From Chimonanthus salicifolius (lineage: Eukaryota; Streptophyta; Magnoliopsida; Laurales; Calycanthaceae): a DNA stretch of 64,000 bases. Shown here piece by piece: positions 11,147 through 22,746 of the stretch. Below the pieces are notes generated by a model. It did no database searches and had not been told where the DNA came from. It saw only the letters and a list, made by a program, of their open reading frames with translations. The position numbers and the translations under genes were made by a program. Each line of letters opens with the position of its first letter. The first letter of the stretch is position 1. The stretch spans positions 7,274,207 through 7,338,206 of the forward strand of contig CM023536.1 in assembly GCA_013350335.1 (NCBI GenBank), written 5' to 3'.

Positions 11147-11577
11147 TTCTTTAGATAGGAGAACTCTTTAGAAATTTAATAAAAAATTAAGAGCAGTTTT
11201 ATTATTATAGAAATATAATAACCTTTTTCAAATAAATTTAAAGGATATGGTCTTCTTAAAAAATGACTTTTTTCTTTAAGAATAGTGTTTCCTTTCTGCA
11301 TGTTCAAAACAGAGTCTTGAGGGTTCTTTTTAACATGTTTATTTCTTTCTTTATTTATTATTAAATTAAACATTTATTCATTGACTAGTTCCAACAATTG
11401 ATCACCCACCAACAAATTTAGACACGCATATTGGAAAGGAAGAAAACTTTTGAAGTGTAAAATTGTTATCAGATTAAATGAAAATACTGGTTGGGATGAC
11501 ATTCATCCATCTCACTGACTTTATTCCACATTAGAAAAAGGTTTAAGATTCATTTTAGGCCCAACTATCACTCAATT

Positions 11578-11916
11578 CAGGGGTCAAAATCTCAGTCGAT
11601 ACTGTGCGTATCAGCTGAGATATCTCGGAATTTCCACGATCGAGATATCTCGGCCGATACGCATAGTATCGGCCAGAGATAATAAAATTCGGTCAATTTT
11701 TATTTTTTATTTAAAAAAATACAAATATTGGTATGGGTCAGGTCGATATCTCCACAAATATTTGAAATATCGACTGATATTTATATTTTTATTTTTTTAA
11801 AAAAGCCTTATTTTATTTTTTTAATAAATTTTTTCAAAAAAAAAAGATCGAGATTTTTAAAAAAAAATTAAGAAGAGAGAAAAATCTCATCCTAGACCCA
11901 AATTTTCGACCCCTAG
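11578..11916. mobile_element. Non-autonomous hAT-like element, CGGCCG family, copy 4
   Basis: Starts CAGGGGTCAAAATCTC and ends TTTTCGACCCCTAG. Flanking octamers ACTCAATT (11570-11577) and ACTCAAAT (11917-11924) match at 7 of 8. The left 130 bp are rich in ATCTCGGCCGATAC-like palindromes; the right half is an A/T-rich spacer. Confidence 0.8.
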
Positions 11917-12095
11917 ACTCAAATGAACAAAAGAGTGAGAGAATACAACTTTATACAACAAAAAGAAAAGCTCTCAAAAGAAGAACAAATGAATTTGATG
12001 GCACTGTAATTTGACTTTCAAGCCTTCCATGGTGGGGAAGGGTGGCGACACTGTTATGCTGAAAATATTGTACTTTTGTCATCGCTAACGCCGGA

Positions 12096-12379
12096 GTGCT
12101 TCACTTATCATATTAGTCTTTTAGGTTGAAAGCTCAGTCTTAAGAATAATATCGAGAGCCAAGAATCCAAGCCACAGTATATGGACTCAGGAATTCTCTA
12201 ATCAATTAGGATAGTTGGCAACGTTTTATTCATCGGAGAACCTCATCTGAGGGAGAGATTGTTGGGGTGCGAATGAGAGTTTCACATCGATTGTGAAGGA
12301 AAAAATCTAAATACTTATAAGGGACTTGATCACTCCACCTATCAAACTAGTCTTTTAGGCTAAAAGTCCAGTTCTAACA
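12096..12379 (+). mobile_element. TRIM retroelement remnant (partial left LTR)
   Basis: The right terminal repeat at 12260-12379 begins TGTTGGGGTGCGAATGAG and ends GTTCTAACA, preceded by a polypurine stretch GAGGGAGAGAT. The left repeat survives only as its 3' part (12096-12143, TTAGTCTTTTAGG in common). A PBS-like TAATATCGAGAGCC follows at about 12147-12160. It is related to the intact TRIM at 48048-48390. It has no coding capacity. Confidence 0.75.
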
Positions 12380-13750
12380 CTTATATCTCTGAAACTGTCG
12401 AACTGATTAAGTCCACCAACCATGGCCTCAATTTTGGTGTTTAAGTTGGAATGTTTACACATGTTTTGAGAATTAGTCAGGTGATACGCTTGAACACCTT
12501 GGTTTAAAAAATTAAAGTGTTCCAAATTTCTCGTCTGAACATCCACCACTTCCATCCTCGATGACGAACATCTCTCGAGTAGTTCAAACCATAGCCTACA
12601 ACATGGCTCATCTTCGTCGGGTTGGCTCCTACCTAAGATACCTAAGATGTAATTAAACTGTAATGACAAAAAAATCTACAATAGTTAGCAGTATGTGTGT
12701 CAATACAGTCAATAATCATTTTAGAAGTTCAAATATTTATACAATATTACAAATGTTGGACTTTCCTGGATGCATATAAATAGGTCAACAAAGAAATTAT
12801 TTTTTTTCTTTTAATTTACGTGTGGAAAACGGGAGGGTTTATTTCCCCACAAGATTGGAAGCACCAATCTCATTTTGAATTTCAAATGTTGTTCTTAGTG
12901 TGAGAAATATTTATATCTTCTAAGTTTAATCAGAGGATCAAGTCTTCACCTTACTAGCTAATTTGATATAGCCCAAGTGGCTAAAATTTAAGCTATCATG
13001 GCTAGTTTTATAAAATCACTGTGCACATTGTTTTGCCTTATATAATTCTCTATCTCATAATAGAAAGTAGAGTTTTTTCCAAAATTAAAGTAATAATTTA
13101 TATAGTGATTTTTAATTTAAGTAGTAATTGTCTTTACATGATGAATATTTACTTTTCATACCTTATATTTATTGAATGCTTAATTAAATTCTATTTAAAT
13201 GGATTCATTATAATGCTATTTGAATTTCAATCTAAATTTAAAAGCCATGCATAATTAAACTTTTAATTGCATATAATCAATTAATTAAGTGCATTAATAT
13301 TTAACATATGAATTCCAAATTTATCATTTGAATTGAATTATTAGAACACTTAATTTCTTCGTTGAAGTTTGACTTTTGTCAAAATTATCATATTGAAATT
13401 TGTGTCATATTTTTTTAGAATGATCGAGAGTTAATTTTCAAAATCTTTGATTTGAATTGAAAAATGGGTAGCAATCCTTCTGACACGAGTTTTACTGTAT
13501 TGCCTATTATACCTTTCACCTTTCGATTTCAGTGATCCAATTTCTTATTCTGTATAAAAAAAAAAATAGTCTTACTTGAATAAATTTTAATATTTAGTCA
13601 GTGAGTCTGATATTTTTTTTTTTAATTTTCGATATGGCAAAATAAGGGTAAAGTGAGTTTACTGTTCCGACGTTTATCCATGCATCAAATTTTGTTGAAC
13701 ATTTAATTTATCAAATATTAAAATATTGAAAATATTAACGTGAGAAGCTT
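12380..13750. other. Intergenic, AT-rich, upstream of the lectin gene
   Basis: No gene recognised. A short piece at about 12455-12505 (ACACATGTTTTGAGAATTAGTCAG) resembles the 3' module shared by SINE-like repeats elsewhere in the window. The rest is AT-rich sequence without clear repeats. Confidence 0.5.
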
Positions 13751-13994
13751 TGTAGCAAACGCTACAGATGATCTCTTCTCTCCTTACCTTCTTCCCTTTG
13801 TTCCTTTAGTTGTCACTTTGTCAGTATAGTAACCGTAAACGCTGTAGTGACCTGCAAAAAAGAGTACTGAAGAGACTCGCTCATTTCTCTGTCCCTCGAG
13901 CTACCCTGTTCAGTACTCTTCTTCCTCTTCCTCTTCTCTTCCGTTCAAAATACCCTAATTTCAAATACCAAAACCCTAGCATTTTTCTCCTCCC

Positions 13995-15005
13995 ATGGCC
14001 GTCTTCCTTTTCCTCCTCTCCTTACTTTTCCTGTCTCCTAACCTCATCTCTTCCTTCTCCTTTTCCAGCTTCCACAAGAACCCCAATTTCGACTCCCAAA
14101 TATCTCTCTTTGGAGACGCTACGGTCATCGACTCTGACTCCTCCATCCGAATCATTTCCAGCTCCGGCCGCATAGTCTACAGAGAACCCATCTCTTTTTC
14201 CTCTCCAAACCCTCGAAAAGTCGCTTCCTTTTCGACCCGTTTCTCCTTCTCTATTTCTCCCGGTGGAAAAGGCATTTCCTTTTTCCTTCTCCCCAGAAAA
14301 TCCCATTCTGGGTCACCCCAGAGCCGCCCCTCGGAGATTTTGCTCGGATCGGATCGGGTTCTCTCTGTCGAATTTGATTCATCACCCCCCAGTGCTCAGT
14401 CGAACCGCCCTAATTTCACTTCTTCCACCGCTAGTGTGAAAATTAGCGGCGATTCTGTGCCGTATTTGGTTTTGAACAGTGGAGAAAAGCTGTATTCCTG
14501 GATTGATTATGATTTGGGCCGGAAGAGACTGGAAGTAAGGTTGAGCAAATCGGGTCTGATCCGACCATACGATCCATCGGTTTCATATTCGATTGACTTA
14601 TCGGGAATGTGGAAGGATGAGATGTTTGTGGGCCTGAGCTCATTGAATGAGAATCCGAATTCAACCGTTCCAAGCAGTGTCTATTCATGGAGTTTTTATT
14701 TGAGACGGGGTGTGGATTTCATGCATTCAGAGCCGTTGGATCCACGGGCGTTCCTGGAGGAGAGGAAACGACAGGAAGTTCGCCGGAGAAATGATTTCGT
14801 CTGGAGCATTCTCACTACATTGGCATTTGGTGTTGGATGCGGAGCTGCTGTTTCAGTTCTTGTATTGTTTGCATGGTCTATGTTAGCTGATAGGCGATCT
14901 CTTGCACCAATGGAGTGTCCTGTGCACCCTGTGGATTTTGAGTATGAGAAGATTGTAACTGTCGCAGTCAAAGACACCGACAATGGTAAGAAAGAGGTAA
15001 TTTAA
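13995..15005 (+). CDS. L-type lectin-domain membrane protein lacking a kinase
   Basis: Single-exon gene, 336 residues, ATG in a good context (CTCCCATGGCC). Residues 1 to about 22 are a hydrophobic signal peptide. A legume-lectin fold follows (FDSQISLFGDA, FSTRFSFSISP, GGKGISFFLLP, VLSVEFDSS, WIDYDLGRKRLEVRLS, MFVGLSSLNE), then one membrane helix at about 271-297 and a 39-residue cytosolic tail. Compared with L-type lectin receptor kinases the kinase domain is absent. The metal site is also incomplete: the VEFD aspartate is present, but the usual D-x-N-x-NHVGID stretch after it is replaced by an Asn/Ser-rich segment. Classical Ca/Mn-dependent sugar binding is therefore doubtful. The protein probably sits in the plasma membrane with an extracellular lectin domain. 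No partner gene is nearby. Family call firm; function inferred. Confidence 0.88.
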   Translation: MAVFLFLLSLLFLSPNLISSFSFSSFHKNPNFDSQISLFGDATVIDSDSSIRIISSSGRIVYREPISFSSPNPRKVASFSTRFSFSISPGGKGISFFLLPRKSHSGSPQSRPSEILLGSDRVLSVEFDSSPPSAQSNRPNFTSSTASVKISGDSVPYLVLNSGEKLYSWIDYDLGRKRLEVRLSKSGLIRPYDPSVSYSIDLSGMWKDEMFVGLSSLNENPNSTVPSSVYSWSFYLRRGVDFMHSEPLDPRAFLEERKRQEVRRRNDFVWSILTTLAFGVGCGAAVSVLVLFAWSMLADRRSLAPMECPVHPVDFEYEKIVTVAVKDTDNGKKEVI

Positions 15006-18000
15006 TGGGTGGCAAGCAATGCGTCTCTCTTTTGTACTGTAAATGTATGTTCATCCCATATTCCCATTTCAATTTCTGTTTGGTAAGATCTTGTATAATT
15101 AGATGGTTAATTATAGTTGTGTTTGAACTTTTTCATGTTGAAACTGATAGTTGTTTTGAAGTTCTGATGCACATTATCTGGAATTTAGATGCAAGTTTTA
15201 GATGTTTTCTTTCTCAAAAAACTATATTTGAGATGGTTCTTAATGACTTAGTGGCATGGTTGATTGATTCATGGTTTGAGTTTTATAACCCTTTTAAGCA
15301 CATTTTTAAGTTATACTGACTTGTAATTAGACATACTAACTCACAAGTAGTTTGAACTTGAAGCTATCCCATCTGTGGTGCATTAGTATCTATATGGAGT
15401 ATAGACATTGCAAATCACCATTGCAGTTGATGCCTTTCTTCCTTATATGCTCTGATTCATTATCACCCCTTGTTCAACATATTGAGACAATAAATTCAAA
15501 AAGTTATTTCCCACCATTTTTGGCTCATGGTTTATGTATCAAATCAAACATGAAGCTGAGAGGATTATCTATTCAGGAAAGGTAATTCTAACTGATTGTG
15601 TTTATATGATTTATGTCATATTAATGCAGTTTTCTTTAGCAGTAATCATTGAAGTGCCATCTTTTGCTGAGGAAATGAAGTTAGTAAGTTTTGTTTCTTT
15701 TATATTTCCTTTTTTTGTCATTATTGTTTGCAGACCAATATACAAGCTAATTAAAGAAACTTCAGACAGTATAGTGCTCCCTTGAACTTCAAATTGCCAA
15801 TAATAATAAGGTTCTTAATGAGGATATTTTAGTTTTCTATGTGAGACACTTTTCTTTTATTGACAAGAACACCTTCACATAAAAATCTCCGTTACATACT
15901 TTTCAACTTTATGTGCTAAATGCTGACATAATGCTTGGGAATGCTAAAGTAACGTAATTCTATTACTTCAGCAAAATAACAGAAATTTATTTTATTTAAA
16001 ATAATATATGGAGTAGTGGGCCTGGCATATTAAAGATATAGCTGTAAAGTATTCCAAAATAAAACTTCGGACCAAAGGTTGGTTTTAGCCATTGGATTAA
16101 GATCAATCAAAGTCAACGGTGAGATGGGTATTATTAATGCATTTTGATTGAAAGGCTAATGATGACTTTTAGTCTAAGTTTTGTACTTTGAGATACTCCA
16201 CAAATATGTGTTTAATATGATGAGGCCCATTGGCCAATTATATGTGAGCGGTCAAAGATATGGCTTATGTTATCATAAGCTAAGGTAACAGATCGATAGT
16301 CCTGTTGCACTCTTTCTCAACAAAAACTCTAAGTTGACATGAGTCATGAGTTCTTGTGACTCAATTTCAAGTGCAGTAATGAGTGACCATTCATGCTTAA
16401 TGAGACTAGTTTCTTTTAAATTCTACACCAATAACCATCTCTTTTGATTTTATGAGCCATTGGCTCCCCTCGCATTGCCACTTGTTATGCAATTTAACTC
16501 GATTACTCAAAAATTGTGACTCATTTATGTTACCATGGACAAATTGGTTGACGAAGCAAAAACTCCAATTTGACATGGCTGAGTCACGAGTTTTGGTGAC
16601 TCGATTTTAATTTCAATAATATATGTTAATTTGGTGGACACAATGACCTTATCAAAGTAAACATAGATTGTCGATGTGCCATTTATGAAAAACAAGTTTT
16701 GCTTAAATTTTTTTCATTTGATTTTAGTAAATAACGTCGAAGTGGATAAGGAGCTCCACCTCAGCCATCTATCTTAGTCCAAATCAGATGGCTAGGCATG
16801 TTTATTAAAGTAATTTTGTTAAAATTCTCAAATCAACCACTATTTCTTTGGCTTTGTAGAGTTACTGAACCCCGCCTCATTGCCAAATGTCATGTAATTC
16901 AAATTGAATCACAAGCTTCTTATAACTTAGTTATCTCACCTGTGTTACCCCTAGAGAAGGAACCACTCTAAGGTGATACATGAGTAACATTTTTTTGTGA
17001 ATCAATTTCAAATTGCATGATATTTGGCAATGTGATGGGGCCCAATTACCTAATAAAATCAAATAAGCGGTTGTTGATGTAAAATTTAAAAGAAAGTACT
17101 GTCATCAGACTTGAATAGCCACTTGATCTAAATTCAGTAAAATGGATGGATGAATTTGAACCCTCTATCAATTACCCATTTCATTTGCTTAAATCATATA
17201 TCTAGAGATGCCTAACTTAGAGCTGTTTCTTATAATTGACACATTCAAAATCTGTACTTAAATTTTGTAGTTATTAGTTGATCCTATCAATTAGATGCTA
17301 ATTTCTTATTGAATTTGAAACTTAGTCAGAAAAACTCATGACTCAGTTATTTAAATTATGAAATGCAATTATGTAAAAAGAAAATGAAAGCATTAAATGT
17401 AAAGTTGGAAAGTGTGTAAGGGTGATTTTAAGTAAGAGTGTTTTTGATGATGGAAGAAAAGTGTTATCCTATTGTAGAAACATATTGGTGTGCCAGTTAG
17501 AGGCCTAATATATATATTGAAATGGAGAGGCCTAATAATAATGACAATGATAATAGTCAAGTTTGCTTGTATAAAAACACCTTCATTAAATTGCACCCGT
17601 ATTGCAAGCCTTTGAATTTGTAAGGGGAAATTTTCCACTTGTAAAAAATTGCCAATACACCAATTGAAAATTGTCACCCACGTTGCCTACATTGCCGATT
17701 CACCAAGTAGTGTTCTGGATTGATTAAAAAACAACTCTTGTAGAGCAAGAGTCAATGGATAGGTGGTAGGTGAGGTTGTTCCCCTTTATTCCAGTCTTGT
17801 TTCATGGACTCTGCAAAAGTCAATGGTTCTTTGTACAAAGAAACCATCGGTTAAAAGTTAAATTTCATGTACCACAATTACAAGTCTAGGATGGTTGGAT
17901 GTGGTCGAAATTCATTCACCCTCCATCAATGTGGCTCCTTGGATGCCCTACCTACCCTTGTTTATTGGCATGGCCCAGTTGGCCCAAAAAATTATAAACC

Positions 18001-18438
18001 TAGAACAACACTTCCTTGAGATGTTTGGCATGACAGGGGTTGACTGCAATTGGTTTTCAGATATGATTGAATCTTTATGGGCCTGAGTCCATGACCCAAC
18101 TATATACATGGCTTAGATGTGGCATTTAGTGAATAATGTTTAATACTTGTTTAAAAAGGTAAGTGTTCTATGATCTACAAGGAGAGCGACATCTGGAAAC
18201 CTATAATTAAAGAAAATGTTTCTGGAATAGAAACTTTACTTGAAAAGAATAAAAAAGGAACAATCTGTGTATATTTCCTGTATTGTAGATAGCTAACACA
18301 AAAGTTAATCTATCCATCCATCTAAAGATTTTATGCCATCTATAGAGTATGGTTACACAGTAGAGCAACATGGAAACCTTTCATGAAGGCATATTTTACG
18401 TGAATGTGTGAATGTGGACCCTATGATATAGTGGACAC
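15006..18438. other. 3' flank of the lectin gene and intergenic DNA, no further gene
   Basis: The first few hundred bases are probably the lectin 3' UTR. From about 16,070 to 17,100 diverged pieces of the type GTGACTCAATTTCAA / GTGACTCGATTTTAA / GTGAATCAATTTCAA recur at roughly 16,360, 16,600 and 17,000, suggesting an old repeat that I cannot name. No exons recognised. Confidence 0.5.
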
Positions 18439-18504
18439 AAGAATTAGTTTATCCATCTAAACCCTAAACCCTAAACCCTAACATAAGAATTAGGTTATCC
18501 ATCT
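18439..18504. repeat. Interstitial telomere motif between 20-bp direct repeats
   Basis: About three copies of the plant telomere unit CCCTAAA (18459-18482) lie between AAGAATTAGTTTATCCATCT (18439-18458) and AAGAATTAGGTTATCCATCT (18485-18504), which differ at one base. Confidence 0.8.
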
Positions 18505-19914
18505 ATTGCTACCTACAGCTATCAATGAATACCCACTTGGTACAAGTTGTAGGTTGATTTAATTCTGGATTAAGGTACCACTCTTTCAAGATTAAAATAA
18601 AAAAAATCTGATGGTTCCAACTGGAGAACAAAAATTTGTTTGGTTGTCAATTGTAATATATTTGTGCAACCTCTTCCTCTTTCCTGTTGTTAATGACCAC
18701 AGATTATGTTAAGCCCTTGTCTGGGCTCATAATTGCACTCAGACAGTATTACTGTTTATGTGGACTGTTATTCAGACTAGAAAAGAATGGTGATTTCTAA
18801 ATAGAGACTTAAGTTCCTTAAAGAAAGGATGATGTGTTATCATAAACTTACCATGACAAGTGAATGACCAAAATTTTAAGTCTTAAACAGTAGGCTTCCA
18901 GCTCATGTTTGTAATGATGAGAATTTGTCAGTCCGACTCCTCTTTTCTTGCATAATAATACAGAGTTGCCTGTTCTTTATGATTTTATTTTAGTTTTTTG
19001 GCTATATGTTCTTCTAGCTGGCATCGTATGGTTTCTGAAGGCACAACTCTTCTCATCTGAGACAAGTATGAACCTCTGTTAGAGAATATCCTTGTGTAGA
19101 TTTCAGTAGACAGAGTAAACTGATTTTACTGTCTGTTCTGAGTTTTTGCAAGTTCAACTTTGAGCCATAAGTTTACTTCCCTTTTCTTATTGTCTTTTTC
19201 CTCTGTAACAATCTTGAGCCTAGGAAGGACTTTTGAAAACTGAAACTTTAGAGAGATTTGGAGTCTCCAACCATGAATGCCACTTGCAGAACCAGCATAT
19301 GTAAAATCTACCAGTCATTTGCATCCACCACCATCAATTCACTTTGACCTATTTAGGCATTAGTAGGGAACTCTATGCCTCAGTTTACTCGCATCATCAT
19401 AAATTCAACAAGGCAATGCTATACTTCCTCTTCATAATCACTATAAATTAAGTCACACTTCTCACCTATGTCCTTTCTATTTTTCTATCAATAACTATAA
19501 ATTTGTTGTTGCAGAAAAATAGATACAGGGTTATGTAGGAACAAAGTAAGAACATATACTGTTCCAAATTTATGCAAACTACCTCCACTATTCAATAGCA
19601 GAAATTTATGCATTTTGTGATATTTTTTCTTACATAGCTGACCAAAGTCCCGATTGAGCCCTTCGTCAAAACTTTTTTTTTTTGAATGACTTCAACATTA
19701 TCTGTGTGCTTTGATTGAGTTTTGAAAATTACATTCTTTAGTGTGTGTTCAACTTCTTATTTCATGTTTTAGCTCTTACATGCATGGTGATAGCTTTCAG
19801 AGAGTTGTAGACTCTGCTTCTCTTTATTATCATAACAAGAACCTATCAGGTTCTTACCTAATATGTTGAGACAATCTGACATTTTAGGAAATGGCATGGG
19901 CTTTAAAAGAATGC
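18505..19914. other. Intergenic, no gene seen
   Basis: AT-rich sequence without recognisable coding or repeat structure. Confidence 0.5.
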
Positions 19915-19971
<57 letters not shown>

Positions 19972-20036
19972 ATGTTTGAGTCTTTTGATAGTGGCAGTTC
20001 TCTTCTTTAAATTATTCATTACTAGAGAGATTCTGG

Positions 20037-20076
<40 letters not shown>

Positions 20077-20148
20077 TGTGTGATGTTTGAGTCTTTTGAT
20101 AGTGGCAGTTCTCTTCTTTAAATTATTCATTACTAGAGAGATTCTGGT
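19915..20148. repeat. Tandem duplication carrying (CT)n(GT)n microsatellites
   Basis: A (CT)n run followed by (GT)n, then a 67-bp unique segment starting GATGTTTGAGTC (19971-20037), is repeated in order. The second CT/GT tract is at 20037-20081 and the second, identical-looking segment at 20082-20148, a period of 111 bp. The duplication probably arose by slippage or unequal exchange at the microsatellite. Confidence 0.9.
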
Positions 20149-21420
20149 ATGAGTAGATAGAAACTTCTATGCCTCCAGAATATTCAACTTGACCTGCTGA
20201 ACTTGTTTACAGAAACGCCGCCGAATACACTAAGTTTTGCACCTTGCGGTCTACCTCTTTTTTCTTGCTTTTCACCGATTGTGCTTAATAACTCTCAATC
20301 CATGTCAAGGAAAACTTCAATTTTTTATCTATACCCGTGAGGTTACACCGAAGCCCTTCGATATATCAACTTTTTACCTTTGGTAGCTTTTACGATTTCT
20401 CCTTGTTTGCTTTACCCATGAACTGTCCAGTAACTATGATATCAAACATATGGTGGCATTATATTATGAAGGCATATATGTCTAACCTGTTGCTCTACTC
20501 TTTCAAGCGGAGCATTAAGATTTAAGATATTTGTTGAAGTAGGTCTGTAATGCTTGGGCTCAGATGTTCTGTTGTTTTGCTGATCCATTCAACTGTTGAA
20601 TTGCCCATCTAATAGGCAGTTGACTTATGAAAATAATTTGTCGAATGTAATAATGTATCTGGACATACTTAGATGGGATAGTTTTGGTGATTGTTGATAA
20701 TGGTTTGACTATAAAATACAATAATACGGCTACCTCTAGTAATAGAAAGCCGTCTCAAGGATGGTATCACATGTTGAGCAGAGAAGATAAAGGAGGGAAG
20801 AAAGAGGATTGAATCCTTTCTCTATTGAAAGGTCTTTCCTTGAATACGATCTGATAAAAATTACTTTGATTAAATCAATTGAACTATAATTTTAAAGTTC
20901 TCTAAAATTTAATTAGTTTAAATTATTATTTTTATCTTTAAACTTGGCAACCTTAAAATCAATAAACAGTGATCCGATCAATGTGGTTTTAGGTGGGTCT
21001 CATACTCGAAAGACTTTCTCTGAGACTTCCCACTAAATGGATCATAGGAGCATTTGATAGATGATTACATTGATATGAAATATTTAAATAGATATATAGG
21101 TCCGTGATCTTGACCTTTTAAATTTCAACGAGCTTAAGTCATTGATTTTTAAATGTTCAAAATCAAAGGATAAGATTATTAGATGAGAGGTAAAACTTTA
21201 GAGAGATGTTCATTCACAGTATTACTGTGTGTACCTGAGCATAGCCTCTCCATTGAAATGATATTTTTTAAATATGTTGCCTACAAAAAATCACCATAAT
21301 CAAATTGATTAAATTATATTTTTAAAACTCTCAAAATTTCATCATTTAAAATATTTTTTAATCTCTAAATTTTATGGCCTTTAAAACATGAATTGATCCA
21401 ATCTAATCATGATGATTTTT
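20149..21420. other. Intergenic, no gene seen
   Basis: AT-rich DNA without convincing exons or identifiable repeats. Confidence 0.5.
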
Positions 21421-21423
21421 TAT

Positions 21424-21752
21424 GGACAGCGATCCTCCCACGTGCTTTTGGTGTAAATAAATGCAGGAATTAGTGGATTTTTTACTTTAGTCTTCTGCAG
21501 GCTTACTAACCCTTTGTATGAACAGTAAATTGGCTCACTGAAATTCACATGAACAGTAAATTGACCTCTAAAATTCTCATGAATAGTAAATGGGTTCTCC
21601 AAAAATTCGTATGAACAGTAAATCGGCTAGTTGAAATTTTTCAGTTTATGTGAAATGTCCGATTTTATTGTTCATGCAAAGAGTAAAATCGAGAATCCAC
21701 TAATTCTCGTTTCTGATTACACAAACCTCTTGTGGGAGGATTGCTATCCAAT
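21424..21752. mobile_element. MITE with ~60-bp inverted ends and internal tandem repeats
   Basis: The left arm (from about 21424: GGACAGCGATCCTCCCAC, later GAATTAGTGGATT) is the inverted counterpart of the right arm (AATCCACTAATTC, then GTGGGAGGATTGCTATCC, ending about 21752). Between them a unit around ATGAACAGTAAAT recurs four times (about 21519-21623). No open frame of interest. A target duplication was not clear, so the superfamily is open. Confidence 0.75.
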
Positions 21753-21993
21753 ATTAAAAGAAAGACAATTTCAACATGTCCATCTACTGTCTCATTTGGT
21801 GGACTCTAGGCCGGCCTAAGTGCACACTTTAATCAGTGAGAGACCTATTGGAATGGTCCTTTTTATCACACCCAACTATGTACTGCAAGTTTAATGGTTG
21901 TCAGATAATGCAGCTCTTAATGTGTACTATTATGTAAGTGATTTTTTAAAAAATATGATTTGATTGAATAAATTGATGAGTTACATCAGGCCA

Positions 21994-22113
21994 GAGAGAT
22001 CATTATATCAATGCTAACAAAAACATATAATTTGAGAGATCATTATATCAATGCTAACAAAAACATATAATTTGAGAGATCATTATATCAATGCTAATAA
22101 AAACTTATAATTG
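21994..22113. repeat. Three tandem copies of a 40-bp unit
   Basis: GAGAGATCATTATATCAATG starts the unit at 21994, 22034 and 22074. The first two copies are identical and the third has several substitutions. Confidence 0.93.
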
Positions 22114-22746
22114 GAGACGACGGAATGTAATTTGGCCTACCCATGCATTCATAATCACATGGCATCCTAAAATACTTTTTTATACCATCTACCAAAATCC
22201 GATGGAATTTTGAGTCGAGCAAGTAAACGAGTTTTTTTATGAATTAATCGGTTCAAAAAAATTTCAAGTTGAGTTAAAAAAGGTTTGAAATTTTTTTGTG
22301 GGAGGTTGTTTGTCAAGGGAACTTCAAATCTGCCAAAAATAGTGGGCTGATGAGTCTATTTGAAATTTCTTTCATTAAACTCAGATAAAAAGAAGCAGCT
22401 ATGGTCACAGCGATGGACACAGCTAATATTCACAAAAGACTATAAAACTAATATTCCAATTCAACAAGCTATCCGTGGGCTCCATGATCCCAATTCATTT
22501 TTGTTTTTAATGTGATTTGTCTAGTTACTTCAAAATCAAATTAGATGAACAATCATCACATCATTTCTGGGTTTCATTGGAGATTAATATAAATAAGGAA
22601 AATATAAATTTGATTAACATAATAAATAATTCATTAGATCTTTGAACTTCTTCTGCGAATTCTTAAGAAAGAAATACTGACATATCTAAACCTACAAATT
22701 CAGATTTTTAAAGAGCAGATACAGGCAACTGGAAGGTTGCAGCATA

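Noticed and set aside
14022..14306. Minus-strand frames opposite the lectin gene
   Set aside because: Shadows of the lectin coding sequence; no independent family features.
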